From Stieleria marina (GTDB taxonomy: Bacteria > Planctomycetota > Planctomycetia > Pirellulales > Pirellulaceae), in contig CP036526.1 in the NCBI GenBank assembly GCA_007741555.1, positions 4,526,001 to 4,590,000 on the forward strand: a stretch of DNA of 64,000 nt, given 5' to 3'. The stretch's first letter is position 1. Every line of letters starts with the position of its first letter. This document shows positions 38,269 through 47,701 of this stretch, one piece after another. The notes below the pieces were generated by a model. The model did no database searches. It saw only the letters and a program-made list of their open reading frames with translations, and was not told where the DNA came from. Made by a program: the position numbers and the translations under genes.

Positions 38269-40134
38269 ATGTCAGTGACGATCCACTCCAGCCACACATT
38301 GGTGAATCCAGTGCCTAATTTGAAAACCTCCCTATGTCTCGCGATGACCATCGCGACGTTGGTTGCCTCGCAAGCTCCGGCTCAACAAAACACACGCAGC
38401 ACGTCGGTTCGCAATACCGAACAAGCTGCCCGAGCCAGCTGGACACCGACACGCGGTCGTTCGACGGCTCCTGTCAATTCATCCGATCAACGTGTGGTTG
38501 CCAACACAGCCGCCAACCAGCAAGCCGCTGGCTTGGTACCGGCTCCGGTTCGCCGCGTTGCAACCAACCAACGTGTCGTCAAAACACAAACAGGTGTTCG
38601 CCAAGCTTCGCATCACAGCCGGACCGCGAACCACAATGGTGCGGTTCGTCAGACCAGCCACGCAGTTCGTGGTCGCTTACCAGCATCAGCGATGCCGGTT
38701 GGCACGGTGATCAGCCACGGACCTGTGATGGACGCCCCACTAGTTGACGGCGGTGTTTACGAAACGGACGCTTATCCCCTGGACGGCCAAATCAGCATGG
38801 CTCCGGTTCACGGCGGCGGCATTGCTTGTGACTGCGGTGCTCCATCATGCGGGCTGGAAGCAGCTTGTGGTGTCGAAGCGATCGGTTGCGGATGCGGTGC
38901 AGGTGGCTGCGACGGCGGATGCGATTCGATGGGCTGCGGCAGCGGCGGATGCACGACTGGTTGCGGTGGAAACTGTTCGATGTGTGGTGAACTGACCAGC
39001 GACCGAGCTTGGCGACCCGCTATCACGTTGCGGCTTCCACAAGACGGCTGGGCTTCGTTTGAAGCACTTCACTGGTACCAAGACGGCATGCGATTGCCGG
39101 CTTTGGTCACGACCAGCGGTGAAAACACAGCTCGTGCCGATGCGGGCGTCCTGGGTCAATCGGGAACACGCACTCTGTTTGGTGGCGAAGACGTTTTGGA
39201 TCACCGATTCGACGGCTTCCGCACTCGATTCGGATTCTGGTTTGATCGTTGTCACACTTGGGGTCTGGGAGCCGAGTACTTCAACATCGGTCAAGAATCA
39301 GAGACTTTCTCGCACACGAGTTCAGGCACGCCGATCTTGGCTCGTCCGTTCTTCAACACGACCACTGGCTTAGAAGATTCCGAATTGGTTGCTTTCCCGG
39401 GAATCGTATCGGGTAACGTTACCGCACGAGCTTCAAGTGAACTGTTCGGTGGTGGCTTTCACTTGCGACACCTGCGTTGCTGCCAAGAAGGCTGCAAGAG
39501 CTGGTTGTTCTGTGGATGCAAATCTCACTACTGCAGTCGCAGCGAAACGATGATCGGCTACCGTTACTTGCAACTGGACGAAGACGTTTCGATCACCGAG
39601 AACCTGGTAGGAATCAACCCGACCGGCAACTTCGCGATTCGCGATAGCTTTGACACTCGCAATCAATTCAACGGCGTTGATCTGGGTTGGAAGTACCGTG
39701 TCACTCGCGGCTACTGGACTTACGACGCCATGCTACGACTGGCTGTGGGTAACACTCGCCAGACCGTTCGCATCGACGGACAGACCACGATTACCGATCC
39801 TAACAACCCACCTGCGACAACATCCGAAGGCGGCTTGCTGGCTCAGTCATCGAACATCGGCTTGCACAAACAAGATGAGTTCTCGGTGGTTCCCGAATTC
39901 AATGCCAACATTGGCTATCAACTGACGGACCACTTGCGAGCAACCTTCGGTTACACGTTCATCTACTGGTCCAACGTGGTTCGCCCCGGCGATCACATCT
40001 CGACGGATTTGAACACCGGGTTGTTGCCACCCGCAGTGACTCCGCTAACAGGTGTCTCACGACCGGCATTCGCCTTTGACACCACGGACTACTGGGCTCA
40101 AGGCCTGAGCTACGGATTTGAATATCGCTGGTAG
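38269..40134 (+). CDS. BBP7-family outer-membrane beta-barrel protein with cysteine-rich segment
   Basis: 621 residues. A signal peptide (hydrophobic about 22-36, cleavage near APA-QQ at 38) is followed by a low-complexity linker rich in Q/R/T/A (about 40-150). Residues about 187-241 are extremely Gly/Cys-rich, with 13 cysteines including CDCG, GCGCG and several GC pairs. From about 255 the C-terminal part is a barrel of the BBP7 type (PF07585), with alternating strands such as RFGFWFDRCHTWGLGAEYF, TMIGYRYLQLDED and RATFGYTFIYWSNV, ending in aromatic FEYRW as outer-membrane barrels do. A second cysteine cluster (RCCQEGC...FCGC...YC) lies in a predicted loop near residue 405. BBP7 proteins are planctomycete-specific surface proteins of unknown function. 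It is followed by a repeat-rich secreted protein on the same strand. Confidence 0.9.
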   Translation: MSVTIHSSHTLVNPVPNLKTSLCLAMTIATLVASQAPAQQNTRSTSVRNTEQAARASWTPTRGRSTAPVNSSDQRVVANTAANQQAAGLVPAPVRRVATNQRVVKTQTGVRQASHHSRTANHNGAVRQTSHAVRGRLPASAMPVGTVISHGPVMDAPLVDGGVYETDAYPLDGQISMAPVHGGGIACDCGAPSCGLEAACGVEAIGCGCGAGGCDGGCDSMGCGSGGCTTGCGGNCSMCGELTSDRAWRPAITLRLPQDGWASFEALHWYQDGMRLPALVTTSGENTARADAGVLGQSGTRTLFGGEDVLDHRFDGFRTRFGFWFDRCHTWGLGAEYFNIGQESETFSHTSSGTPILARPFFNTTTGLEDSELVAFPGIVSGNVTARASSELFGGGFHLRHLRCCQEGCKSWLFCGCKSHYCSRSETMIGYRYLQLDEDVSITENLVGINPTGNFAIRDSFDTRNQFNGVDLGWKYRVTRGYWTYDAMLRLAVGNTRQTVRIDGQTTITDPNNPPATTSEGGLLAQSSNIGLHKQDEFSVVPEFNANIGYQLTDHLRATFGYTFIYWSNVVRPGDHISTDLNTGLLPPAVTPLTGVSRPAFAFDTTDYWAQGLSYGFEYRW

Positions 40135-40410
40135 AGAATTTGGCACCCTCGCTGAATTTTCAGACGTAAACATCCGATAATAACGATCGTGCAGAGTCCG
40201 AACGAACACTCGGACGATCGCTTCTGTGCCGGCTACACCGGTTGAATCGAACATCCCAAGTGACCGCTAAGTCGCTTGCTGCAAAGACGTTAGACGGACG
40301 CCCGCGATAAAAACATACCGCCTCAGACGATTGGGGCGCGACCTATACAAGCTGGATTCTTGCCCTGGCCCACCGGCGGCAGGATTCAACAACTACACAG
40401 GAATGTGATC

Positions 40411-43400
40411 ATGGTTTGGCAACGATTGACTCGCCGCTGGAAAAATGACGACCAACCAAACGCCAGCAAGAAGAAGCGTCGTCGCCGGCTATCGATGGAG
40501 TCGTTGGCCAAACGCGAATTGCTGGCATCTGACTTTGGTGCGATCACAGGAACCGCTTACAACGACGCCAACGACAATGGAATCTTTGATGCCGGTGAAG
40601 TCGCTCTGGCCAATGTAAACATTTCCATCACCGGTCCGGTCGCTGCTTCGACGACGACCAACGCATCGGGTGAATACCGCTTTGACGATCTGACGGCTGG
40701 CAACTACCAAGTCACCCAAGACCCGCCCGCACCAACTGGATTCAATCCTGCTCCTGGCGAAAGCCCTCGTGCCATCACCGTGACCGTCGGTGACGCAGCG
40801 GGCCAGAGCCTGATCACGATCGACGATTTTGATGGCACGACCCAAACCGTCGACGCCGTGTCGACCGGAACAAACCCCAACTCCAGCAGTGTCGGTGACG
40901 CCGCAGTCATCGGGGGCACACGCGACCTGTTCGTCACCGTGACCAGTGCAACGGGTTCGGCAACGGTTTCATCCAATCCGGGATCCAATCCGGGATTCTT
41001 GGAAATCAATCCTTCGTCAACCGCCGCTGCCACCTACCTGTTCACGTATGACGGCGACAACGACGCCACGACGTTGACCGCCAATGGTCTGAGCACTGAC
41101 TTGACCCAAGGCGGCAACGCGACGGCTGTCCAAGCGGTCCTGGGTTTTGACATCGACCCGGCTTCGACGGCCAACGGCACGTTCGGTTTGACTTTCCACA
41201 CCGACGCTGCCAATTCGACGACGTACACATTTGCACTGCCTGACACGGCCGGAGCCCCCACGGCGGAACTGTTGATCCGCTACAACGGAGCCGCCGAACT
41301 GATCAATGGTGCATCGACGATCAATGCAGCCATTTCCCAGACCGGCGCCGGTGCTGACTTTACCAACATTGGTGCGATTCAACTGGCCTTGGACAGCGAT
41401 GGCGAAGCTGCCGTGGACGGAATCATCGATTTCCTGCGTGCGATTGGCCCCACGGAAATCGTAGCGAACTTTGCCAACGATGAGATCACGCCCCTGGTCA
41501 ACATCGAAAAATCAACCAACACAATCGACGCCGATACAGGCACCGGACCGCTACTAGGCGTCGGCACGACCGCGACGTTCCAGTACGTGGTGACCAACCC
41601 TGGCAACACCGCGTTGGGAACCGTGACGGTGACGGACGACCAAGGTGTCACACCGGTATTGATCAGCGGCGACACCAACAGCAACAACATTCTGGAAACC
41701 ACCGAAACGTGGATCTACGAAGCCACGGCCACGGTGACCGAAGGCCAGTACACTAACATTGGTACGGTCACCGGTAACCCAGTCGATGCCAACGGCGATG
41801 ACATCGCTGGACTTCAGGATCCGACTGACACGGACCCCAGCAATCACTTTGGTGCTCGTGCTGAGATCGACATCGAAAAATCAACCAACACCGTCGATGC
41901 TGACACTGGCACAGGGCCACAACTGGGCGTTGGAACCACTGCAACCTTCCAGTACGTCGTTACCAACACGGGTAATGTTTCGCTGGCAACGGTGACGGTC
42001 ACAGACGATCAAGGCGTGACACCGGTTCTGATCAGCGGTGACACGAACAGCAATAACATTCTGGAAACCACCGAGACCTGGATCTTCGAGGCCACTGCGA
42101 CCGTTACCGCCGGCCAGTACACCAACATCGGTACCACCAGCGGCAACCCGGTCGACGACACCGGAGCGGACATCGCTAACTTGGCGGACCCAACGGCTAC
42201 CGACCCCAGCAATCACTTTGGCGTCGCAGCTGGGATTCAGATTGAAAAAGACACCAATGGCGTCCAAGCCGACACCGGCACGGGCCCGCAATTGATCGTC
42301 GGCAGCACAGCGACGTTTACTTATGTCGTGACCAACACAGGATCGACTTCGCTCGGTTCGGTCGCGGTAACCGATGACCAAGGTGTCGCAGTCACATTCG
42401 TCGATGGTGACACGAACAGCAACGGGATCCTGGAAACCACCGAAACCTGGAACTACACCGGCACATCGGTTGTCACTGCTGGCCAGTACAACAACGTAGG
42501 TACCGTCGTCGGTACTCCCGTCGACGGGACGGGAACAGCGATTCCGGGTTTGACGGAGATTAACGACACTGACCCCAGTGCTCACTTCGGCGTGACCGCC
42601 AGTATTCAGATTGAAAAAGACACCAACGGTTCACAGGCTGACACCGGCACCGGGCCTCAATTGGCCGTCGGCAGCACGGCGACGTTTACTTACGTCGTGA
42701 CCAACACAGGCACTGCATCGCTGGGATCGGTCAACGTCAGTGACGACCAGGGCGTCACCGTAACGTTTGTCAGCGGTGACACCAACAGCAACGGCATTTT
42801 GGAAACCACCGAAACGTGGACTTACACCGGCACCCGGACTGTCACAGCCGGTCAGTACAACAACATCGGTACGGTCACCGGCAACCCAGTTGACGGCAAC
42901 GGCACCGACATCGCCGGAGCGACGGATGTCACCGACACCGACCCAAGTGCTCACATCGGCATCACTCCATCGATTCAAATCGAAAAAGACACCAACGGCG
43001 AACAAGCCGACACTGGCACGGGACCTCAATTGGCCGTTGGCAGCACCGCCACGTTCACCTATGTCGTGACCAACCCCGGCACGACGCCCATCGGGTCGGT
43101 TGCCGTGACGGATGACCAAGGCGTCACGATCACGTTTGTGGGTGGTGACACCAATAGCAACAATGTTCTGGAGTCGACCGAAACGTGGACTTACACCGGA
43201 ACTCGTACAGTGACCGCCGGTCAATACAACAACATCGGTACGGTCACCGGTACACCCGTCGACGCCAACGGAACGGCTTTGCCAGGTGTTGCCAACGTCT
43301 CGGACACGGACCCGAGTGCTCACATCGGTATCGCACCGGAGATCAGTCTTGAAAAAGCCACCAACGGCCAAGACGCTGACACAGCAACCGGGCCTCAGTT

Positions 43401-44121
43401 GGCAGTCGGCAGCACCGCGACATTCACCTACGTCGTGACCAACCCCGGTGCCACTGCACTTGGCAGCGTCACGTTGACCGACGATCAGGGAGTTACCACC
43501 ACGTTGGTCAGTGGTGACACCAACAACAATAACATCCTGGAAACCACCGAGACTTGGACCTTCCAAGGCACCACGACCGTCACAGTGGGTCAGTACACCA
43601 ACATTGGTACGGTATCGGGCAACCCGGTCGACGCCAACGGCAATGACTTGACCGGATTCGCCAACGTGACCGACACGGACCCAAGCAACCACATCGGTGT
43701 GGCATCAACGATCAATATCGAAAAGGCTACCAACGGCCAAGATTCAGATGCTCCGACGGGCCAGCGATTGGAAGTTGGTTCGACCGCGACATTCTCGTAC
43801 GTGGTGACCAATACAGGCCTGTCGCTCAGCAACGTCGTCGTGGTTGACGACGGGGGGACCAGCGGCGTGACCACGGACGATTTCACTCCCACCTTCAACG
43901 GCGGTGACACCAACAACAATGGACAGTTGGATCAAGGCGAATCGTGGCTGTACTCCGCAACACGAATCGTAACGCTCGGTCAGTACACCAACGTGGCGAC
44001 CGTCACGGCCGATAACCCCGGTGGTGGCAACGATTTGACCGATTCGGACGCCAGTAACCACCTGGGCATCACGCCGGGTGGACAGCTCTCCAAACGTGAC
44101 TTCTTGGCCAGCACGACGTAG
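40411..44121 (+). CDS. Secreted SdrD B-like protein with seven 123-residue DUF11-like repeats
   Basis: 1,236 residues from ATG 40411, preferred over 40360 because AGGAA precedes it and the basic leader then follows directly. The leader has RRRRLSMESLAKRELLASD, a LEPR-XLL-like motif shared with the two giant genes. Residues about 43-115 form an SdrD B-like domain (GTAYNDANDNGIFDAGE). A Thr/Ala-rich beta region follows to about 360. Then come seven tandem repeats of exactly 123 residues with IEK-x-TN, GSTATFTYVVTN, GDTNSNxILETTETW and DTDPSxHxG motifs, resembling DUF11/DUF7507-type surface stalk repeats. The protein ends GGQLSKRDFLASTT, echoing the leader. It is probably a cell-surface or matrix stalk; no enzyme motif was seen. 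A terminator lies 106 bp downstream. Confidence 0.9.
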   Translation: MVWQRLTRRWKNDDQPNASKKKRRRRLSMESLAKRELLASDFGAITGTAYNDANDNGIFDAGEVALANVNISITGPVAASTTTNASGEYRFDDLTAGNYQVTQDPPAPTGFNPAPGESPRAITVTVGDAAGQSLITIDDFDGTTQTVDAVSTGTNPNSSSVGDAAVIGGTRDLFVTVTSATGSATVSSNPGSNPGFLEINPSSTAAATYLFTYDGDNDATTLTANGLSTDLTQGGNATAVQAVLGFDIDPASTANGTFGLTFHTDAANSTTYTFALPDTAGAPTAELLIRYNGAAELINGASTINAAISQTGAGADFTNIGAIQLALDSDGEAAVDGIIDFLRAIGPTEIVANFANDEITPLVNIEKSTNTIDADTGTGPLLGVGTTATFQYVVTNPGNTALGTVTVTDDQGVTPVLISGDTNSNNILETTETWIYEATATVTEGQYTNIGTVTGNPVDANGDDIAGLQDPTDTDPSNHFGARAEIDIEKSTNTVDADTGTGPQLGVGTTATFQYVVTNTGNVSLATVTVTDDQGVTPVLISGDTNSNNILETTETWIFEATATVTAGQYTNIGTTSGNPVDDTGADIANLADPTATDPSNHFGVAAGIQIEKDTNGVQADTGTGPQLIVGSTATFTYVVTNTGSTSLGSVAVTDDQGVAVTFVDGDTNSNGILETTETWNYTGTSVVTAGQYNNVGTVVGTPVDGTGTAIPGLTEINDTDPSAHFGVTASIQIEKDTNGSQADTGTGPQLAVGSTATFTYVVTNTGTASLGSVNVSDDQGVTVTFVSGDTNSNGILETTETWTYTGTRTVTAGQYNNIGTVTGNPVDGNGTDIAGATDVTDTDPSAHIGITPSIQIEKDTNGEQADTGTGPQLAVGSTATFTYVVTNPGTTPIGSVAVTDDQGVTITFVGGDTNSNNVLESTETWTYTGTRTVTAGQYNNIGTVTGTPVDANGTALPGVANVSDTDPSAHIGIAPEISLEKATNGQDADTATGPQLAVGSTATFTYVVTNPGATALGSVTLTDDQGVTTTLVSGDTNNNNILETTETWTFQGTTTVTVGQYTNIGTVSGNPVDANGNDLTGFANVTDTDPSNHIGVASTINIEKATNGQDSDAPTGQRLEVGSTATFSYVVTNTGLSLSNVVVVDDGGTSGVTTDDFTPTFNGGDTNNNGQLDQGESWLYSATRIVTLGQYTNVATVTADNPGGGNDLTDSDASNHLGITPGGQLSKRDFLASTT
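41503..44085 (+). repeat. Seven in-frame tandem repeats, exact 369-bp period
   Basis: The landmark (atcgaaaa and its variants) recurs at 41503, 41872, 42241, 42610, 42979, 43348 and 43717, every 369 bp without exception. Units 1-6 are highly similar; the seventh diverges (GGTSGVTTDDF insert, VTADNPGGGND) but keeps its landmark. Confidence 0.93.
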
Positions 44122-44226
44122 AGTTGACCAACTAGCTGCTTGAGAAAAGCCATTTGTGATTGAAACGGCCGCGCTCTGTTGGGAGCCGGTGTTGATGACC
44201 GAGCGTCGCCGAATCAATCACATCTC

Positions 44227-44284
44227 AAAGCGAAAGTGCTCGATCATTCCGGGGGGAAACGGTCGAGTGGCTTTCGCTTTTTTT
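44227..44284 (+). terminator. Rho-independent terminator
   Basis: AAAGCGAAAG at 44227-44236 pairs with CTTTCGCTTT at 44271-44280, with further partial pairing inside (ctcgat/gtcgag), and the second arm runs into a T tract ending at 44284. It follows the 1,236-residue gene. Confidence 0.8.
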
Positions 44285-44749
44285 ATGCGCACACCGTCGC
44301 CACTGCCAACCCTTTCTTAACACTTCTTGCGCGACTTCTTCGCGCCCCCAGCCACTTCAGCGCCGTTTTTGAAGAACCGATGAAGGCCTGATGTGTTCTT
44401 TGCGAGCAAACATTGCATTCGCACAAACGCTTGCAATAACTCTGCGTGTCGCATTTGCGAAACGCTTTTCCTGCACGCGAAACCCGTCATGGATTGGCGT
44501 CACCCACAAAGTGATGCGATGACACAACGCCATGACCGTCGCCCTATTTCGCGACGGTAAAGACTGCCGAGCAACTTTAACCAGATGCTAACAGACTTCC
44601 TGTCTCAGCTTCGCAATCAGTTGCTTTAATCACAATCATCACAGCAAGGCTCCACCGGCGACTGAGTTCACAACCTTACGTTGACGACAAGACGGAACGG
44701 CTCGCGGATCCTTGCTGATGGATTTCCCAAACTAAGAGAAAACCAACGG
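44285..44749. other. Intergenic upstream of the pseudopilin cluster
   Basis: No supported gene. Likely contains the promoter for the cluster that starts at 44750; no motif could be assigned. Confidence 0.5.
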
Positions 44750-45970
44750 ATGTCTCTTCAAAAACGCGCAGTCGGCAACCGATTTCAGCGTGCATTCACG
44801 TTGGTCGAAATGCTGGTGGTGATTTCCATCATCGGTCTGCTGGCTTCACTGCTGCTACCAGCGATCACCAAAGCTCGCGGGGCTGCACGAGCCATTCAGT
44901 GCAGCAGTAATCTGAAGGATTTTGGCATCAGCATGCTGCGACGTGCGACCCGGATGCCTGACAAACAGTTTTGCACGGGCAACTTTGACTTTCTACGTGA
45001 CGGCGTCCCCACGGAGACCGGTTGGGTCGCGGACTTGGTCAACGATGGTGTGCTGCCTAGCGAAATGATGTGCCCCAGCAGCGAATGCCGTACTAGCGCG
45101 GCGGTCGAACAAGTCCTGGCTGCTCCGGTTTCCAGTTTTGACCTATTCAAATCCAGCAACGTCGTCTGCATCGATCGACTTGGTGACCAGCCGTATCAAA
45201 GTGCGACGGGTCGAACCATCAAGAACATCGCCTGGACCGTTCATGACGAAGCGCTGGCGACCGGATCGCCCGAACGCGTGGCCTTGATTGATTCCAAAAT
45301 GTTGCAAGAAGGCTACAACACCAATTTCGCAGCGACCTGGTTCTTGGTTCGCGGCGGCTTGGATCTGAACCAAAGCGGCAACCCCAATCCCAAAACCAGC
45401 TGTCCGAATCTGGATCCACTCGGTCGCAATGTCACCAAAGGTCCACTAACGCTAAAAGCACTTGGCACCGCCAAAGCACCTGCCAGCACGATTCCGTTGC
45501 TGTGTGATTCGTGGCCAGCCGGTTTCGTGTCCGCCACGATGGGCGACATCGCCGGCGGATCCATGTACGCCCGTTCGATGGTTGGCGGACCAATCGGCAG
45601 CCGACACAAAATCGACACCGATGCTGACGGAACCGTCGATGCCCCGAGCACTTACTACTTGAAATCGCCTTCGTTTGCGTCGGGTCACTCACAAACCGGC
45701 GCCAACGGCTGGACCAAAGTGTGGAACTACGACACTCGCCAAGACTACCGCGGCATCGCACCGCTCCATGATGGCGTCGCCAATGTGCTGATGGCCGATG
45801 GAAGCGTGCAACGGCTGTCCGACGACAATCGCGATGGCTACATCAACAACGGGTTTGATCCGTCGTCGGCATCCACGACGGGGCTGTACTGGACTTCGCC
45901 GGACATTGAAGCCGGCCGCATGAAATTGGCCAGTTTCTATTCGCTGTACTCCAAGGGCGAAGGCGGCTAA
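44750..45970 (+). CDS. Prepilin-like protein (type II pseudopilin N-terminus, H-X9-DG C-terminal motif)
   Basis: 406 residues from ATG 44750, which places the prepilin peptidase motif correctly; the upstream ATG at 44681 gives an implausible 23-residue extension. Near residue 15 is [18 protein letters not shown], a type III signal: cleavage before F, N-methylated Phe, Glu at +5, then a hydrophobic helix. The body is a Cys-containing beta-rich domain. Near the C-terminus [12 protein letters not shown] fits the H-X9-DG motif of planctomycete DUF1559 proteins. It resembles its neighbour at 46319 more than the pair at 54.8 and 58.6 kb (both have a GYNTN-F/Y-AA block and NRDGxxNxGF near the end). 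Role inferred: minor pseudopilin or surface fibre subunit. Confidence 0.88.
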   Translation: MSLQKRAVGNRFQRAFTLVEMLVVISIIGLLASLLLPAITKARGAARAIQCSSNLKDFGISMLRRATRMPDKQFCTGNFDFLRDGVPTETGWVADLVNDGVLPSEMMCPSSECRTSAAVEQVLAAPVSSFDLFKSSNVVCIDRLGDQPYQSATGRTIKNIAWTVHDEALATGSPERVALIDSKMLQEGYNTNFAATWFLVRGGLDLNQSGNPNPKTSCPNLDPLGRNVTKGPLTLKALGTAKAPASTIPLLCDSWPAGFVSATMGDIAGGSMYARSMVGGPIGSRHKIDTDADGTVDAPSTYYLKSPSFASGHSQTGANGWTKVWNYDTRQDYRGIAPLHDGVANVLMADGSVQRLSDDNRDGYINNGFDPSSASTTGLYWTSPDIEAGRMKLASFYSLYSKGEGG

Positions 45971-46318
45971 CCACGTAAAACATCGACCAGAACATCGACC
46001 AATCTTTTCTTTTCCCAGACTCATCCAAGGAACTTGTCTTCAAACACCCGCTGCCCACCGGGGCAACCGTTGAAAGCGGTCCGAACCCGCTTCGACAACT
46101 TTGTTCAATCCACTGTCGGGTCAGATGACCCAACGCAAAAGCAATCGTTTTTTTATGAGCGGAGCGTGTGGCGAAAATCGAACGCTGCTTTTCGGTGCAA
46201 CGAAAAGCACGTTCTAGCGAATCTCGCTAGCAGATCATCACCACACAGCTCCACCTGTTACTTCCCATCTTGACGGAAAACGAAAACTCCGTCGAGGCAA
46301 AATTGAGAGAATCTGACC
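45971..46318. other. Intergenic between two pseudopilin genes
   Basis: 348 bp with no coding frame and no clear terminator; the two pseudopilin genes may still share a transcript. Confidence 0.5.
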
Positions 46319-47593
46319 ATGTCGCGCATGCGAAAACAAGGTTTCACACTGATCGAATTGGTAGTGGTCATCGCCATTATCGCCCTGCTGGCCGCACTGT
46401 TGTTGCCCGCTATCACCAAAGCACGCGAAGCTGCCAGAACAGCCCAGTGCCAAGCCAACCTGAAAAACATCGGGGTGGCTCTGTTCAAATACAGCAGCCG
46501 TACGCCCAGCAGTGCCTACTGTTCGGGTGCCAGCGATTTTCGTCGCGATGGATGCATGGATACTTACGGCTGGGTAGCTGACGTGGTCAACGTTGGCGAC
46601 GGCAACATGAACGAATCGCTTGACCCCAGTAACCCACTGCGTGGTAGCGAAAAATTGAATGACTTGCTCGGGAAAGACACCACCGACGCAAAAGACGCCG
46701 CCCCCCTGACTCGTCTGAACGCGGGACTGTGTGGCAAAGACAATTGGAAAGGCGTTACCGGCACCGGAACGGGTACCACGTTTGCATCGACGGACATCGA
46801 CACGATCGAACGTGCCGAATTGGTTTCGCGTTACTTTCTGACCGGTGGCTACAACACCAACTATGCCGCTAGCTGGCACATGGTCCGCGGAATGGTCAAA
46901 ACCGACGTCAACGCAACAACCACCCCAGTCAGCTTGATTACTGCCGCAGGCGGTGGTTTCAAGGGTCTCGGCGGATCAACGGGCCCTCTAACCGCCAACA
47001 TGCTAGAACGATCACGAATCAGTTCCAGCAACGTGGGCATGATTGGTTGTGCATCGCCCGGCGACATCGACGAAGCGATTTTGTCGCAAACGATCAGCCA
47101 CGACGGAGCAGGCGTGTTTGCTCAAGGCAAAGCTGACAAAGCCGAATACATCGGTGCCGGTGCTCTGTTGACCGAAGCGTTCAACGATGGACCAGCTTAC
47201 TGGGACGACACCAGCAAGACCCTGAACCTGATTGGAGCTGGCGTTTCCTTGCAAGCCCAGTTGGCATGCGAACGAGGCGAGCCAACGACATCGGGATGTC
47301 CCACACCAACCGGAACCGCCACAAGCGGCAACGGCGTGTACGCCCAAGACACGCGTGACTGGTTCGCCGTTCACGCAGGTGCTTGCAACATCCTGATGGC
47401 TGACGGCCACGTTCAAGTCTTCAACGATGCCAACCGAGACGGATTCTTGAATCCTGGTTTCGGCGTCAACGGGTTGACCGACGACGAAATCTCGGCCGTT
47501 GGTTATGCCGACGACACGCTGGAAATGCCACGCGACAAGTTCTTCGCCGGTGTTGTCCTGAACGACATGTACTTCAAAGGCAAGTTCGAGTAA
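46319..47593 (+). CDS. Prepilin-like protein, paralogue of the upstream gene
   Basis: 424 residues, ATG preceded by GAGAG. The type III signal peptide lies at the very start ([21 protein letters not shown]: cleavage after G, F+1, E+5). A conserved helix, [19 protein letters not shown], follows as in DUF1559 proteins. The body shares [15 protein letters not shown] with its neighbour's [15 protein letters not shown], and the end has [12 protein letters not shown] (H-X9-DG) and [11 protein letters not shown]. It differs from its paralogue in a longer Gly/Thr-rich middle. Predicted to be processed by a prepilin peptidase and displayed in the envelope. A terminator follows before the DUF1573 gene. 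Confidence 0.88.
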   Translation: MSRMRKQGFTLIELVVVIAIIALLAALLLPAITKAREAARTAQCQANLKNIGVALFKYSSRTPSSAYCSGASDFRRDGCMDTYGWVADVVNVGDGNMNESLDPSNPLRGSEKLNDLLGKDTTDAKDAAPLTRLNAGLCGKDNWKGVTGTGTGTTFASTDIDTIERAELVSRYFLTGGYNTNYAASWHMVRGMVKTDVNATTTPVSLITAAGGGFKGLGGSTGPLTANMLERSRISSSNVGMIGCASPGDIDEAILSQTISHDGAGVFAQGKADKAEYIGAGALLTEAFNDGPAYWDDTSKTLNLIGAGVSLQAQLACERGEPTTSGCPTPTGTATSGNGVYAQDTRDWFAVHAGACNILMADGHVQVFNDANRDGFLNPGFGVNGLTDDEISAVGYADDTLEMPRDKFFAGVVLNDMYFKGKFE

Positions 47594-47623
47594 TCGACGT
47601 CTCCTTTTAGAAGTACCTTCGAC

Positions 47624-47660
47624 GCACCCTTGCAGTCGCTACCACTGCGAGGGTGCATTT
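47624..47660 (+). terminator. Hairpin terminator
   Basis: GCACCCTTGCAG pairs with CTGCGAGGGTGC (one mismatch) around a loop of about 9 nt, followed by ATTT. It separates the pseudopilin pair from the downstream genes. Confidence 0.65.
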
Positions 47661-47701
47661 CCCATTGGCATGCAACCAAAACACCTCTTTGATTTAGATT
47701 T

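Noticed and set aside
42631-43692. 353-codon minus-strand ORF
   Set aside because: Antisense shadow of the 369-bp repeats; its own periodicity only mirrors them.
41503-44085. Regularly spaced repeats resembling a CRISPR-like array
   Set aside because: The period is 369 bp, the repeats are continuous coding sequence, and there are no cas genes.
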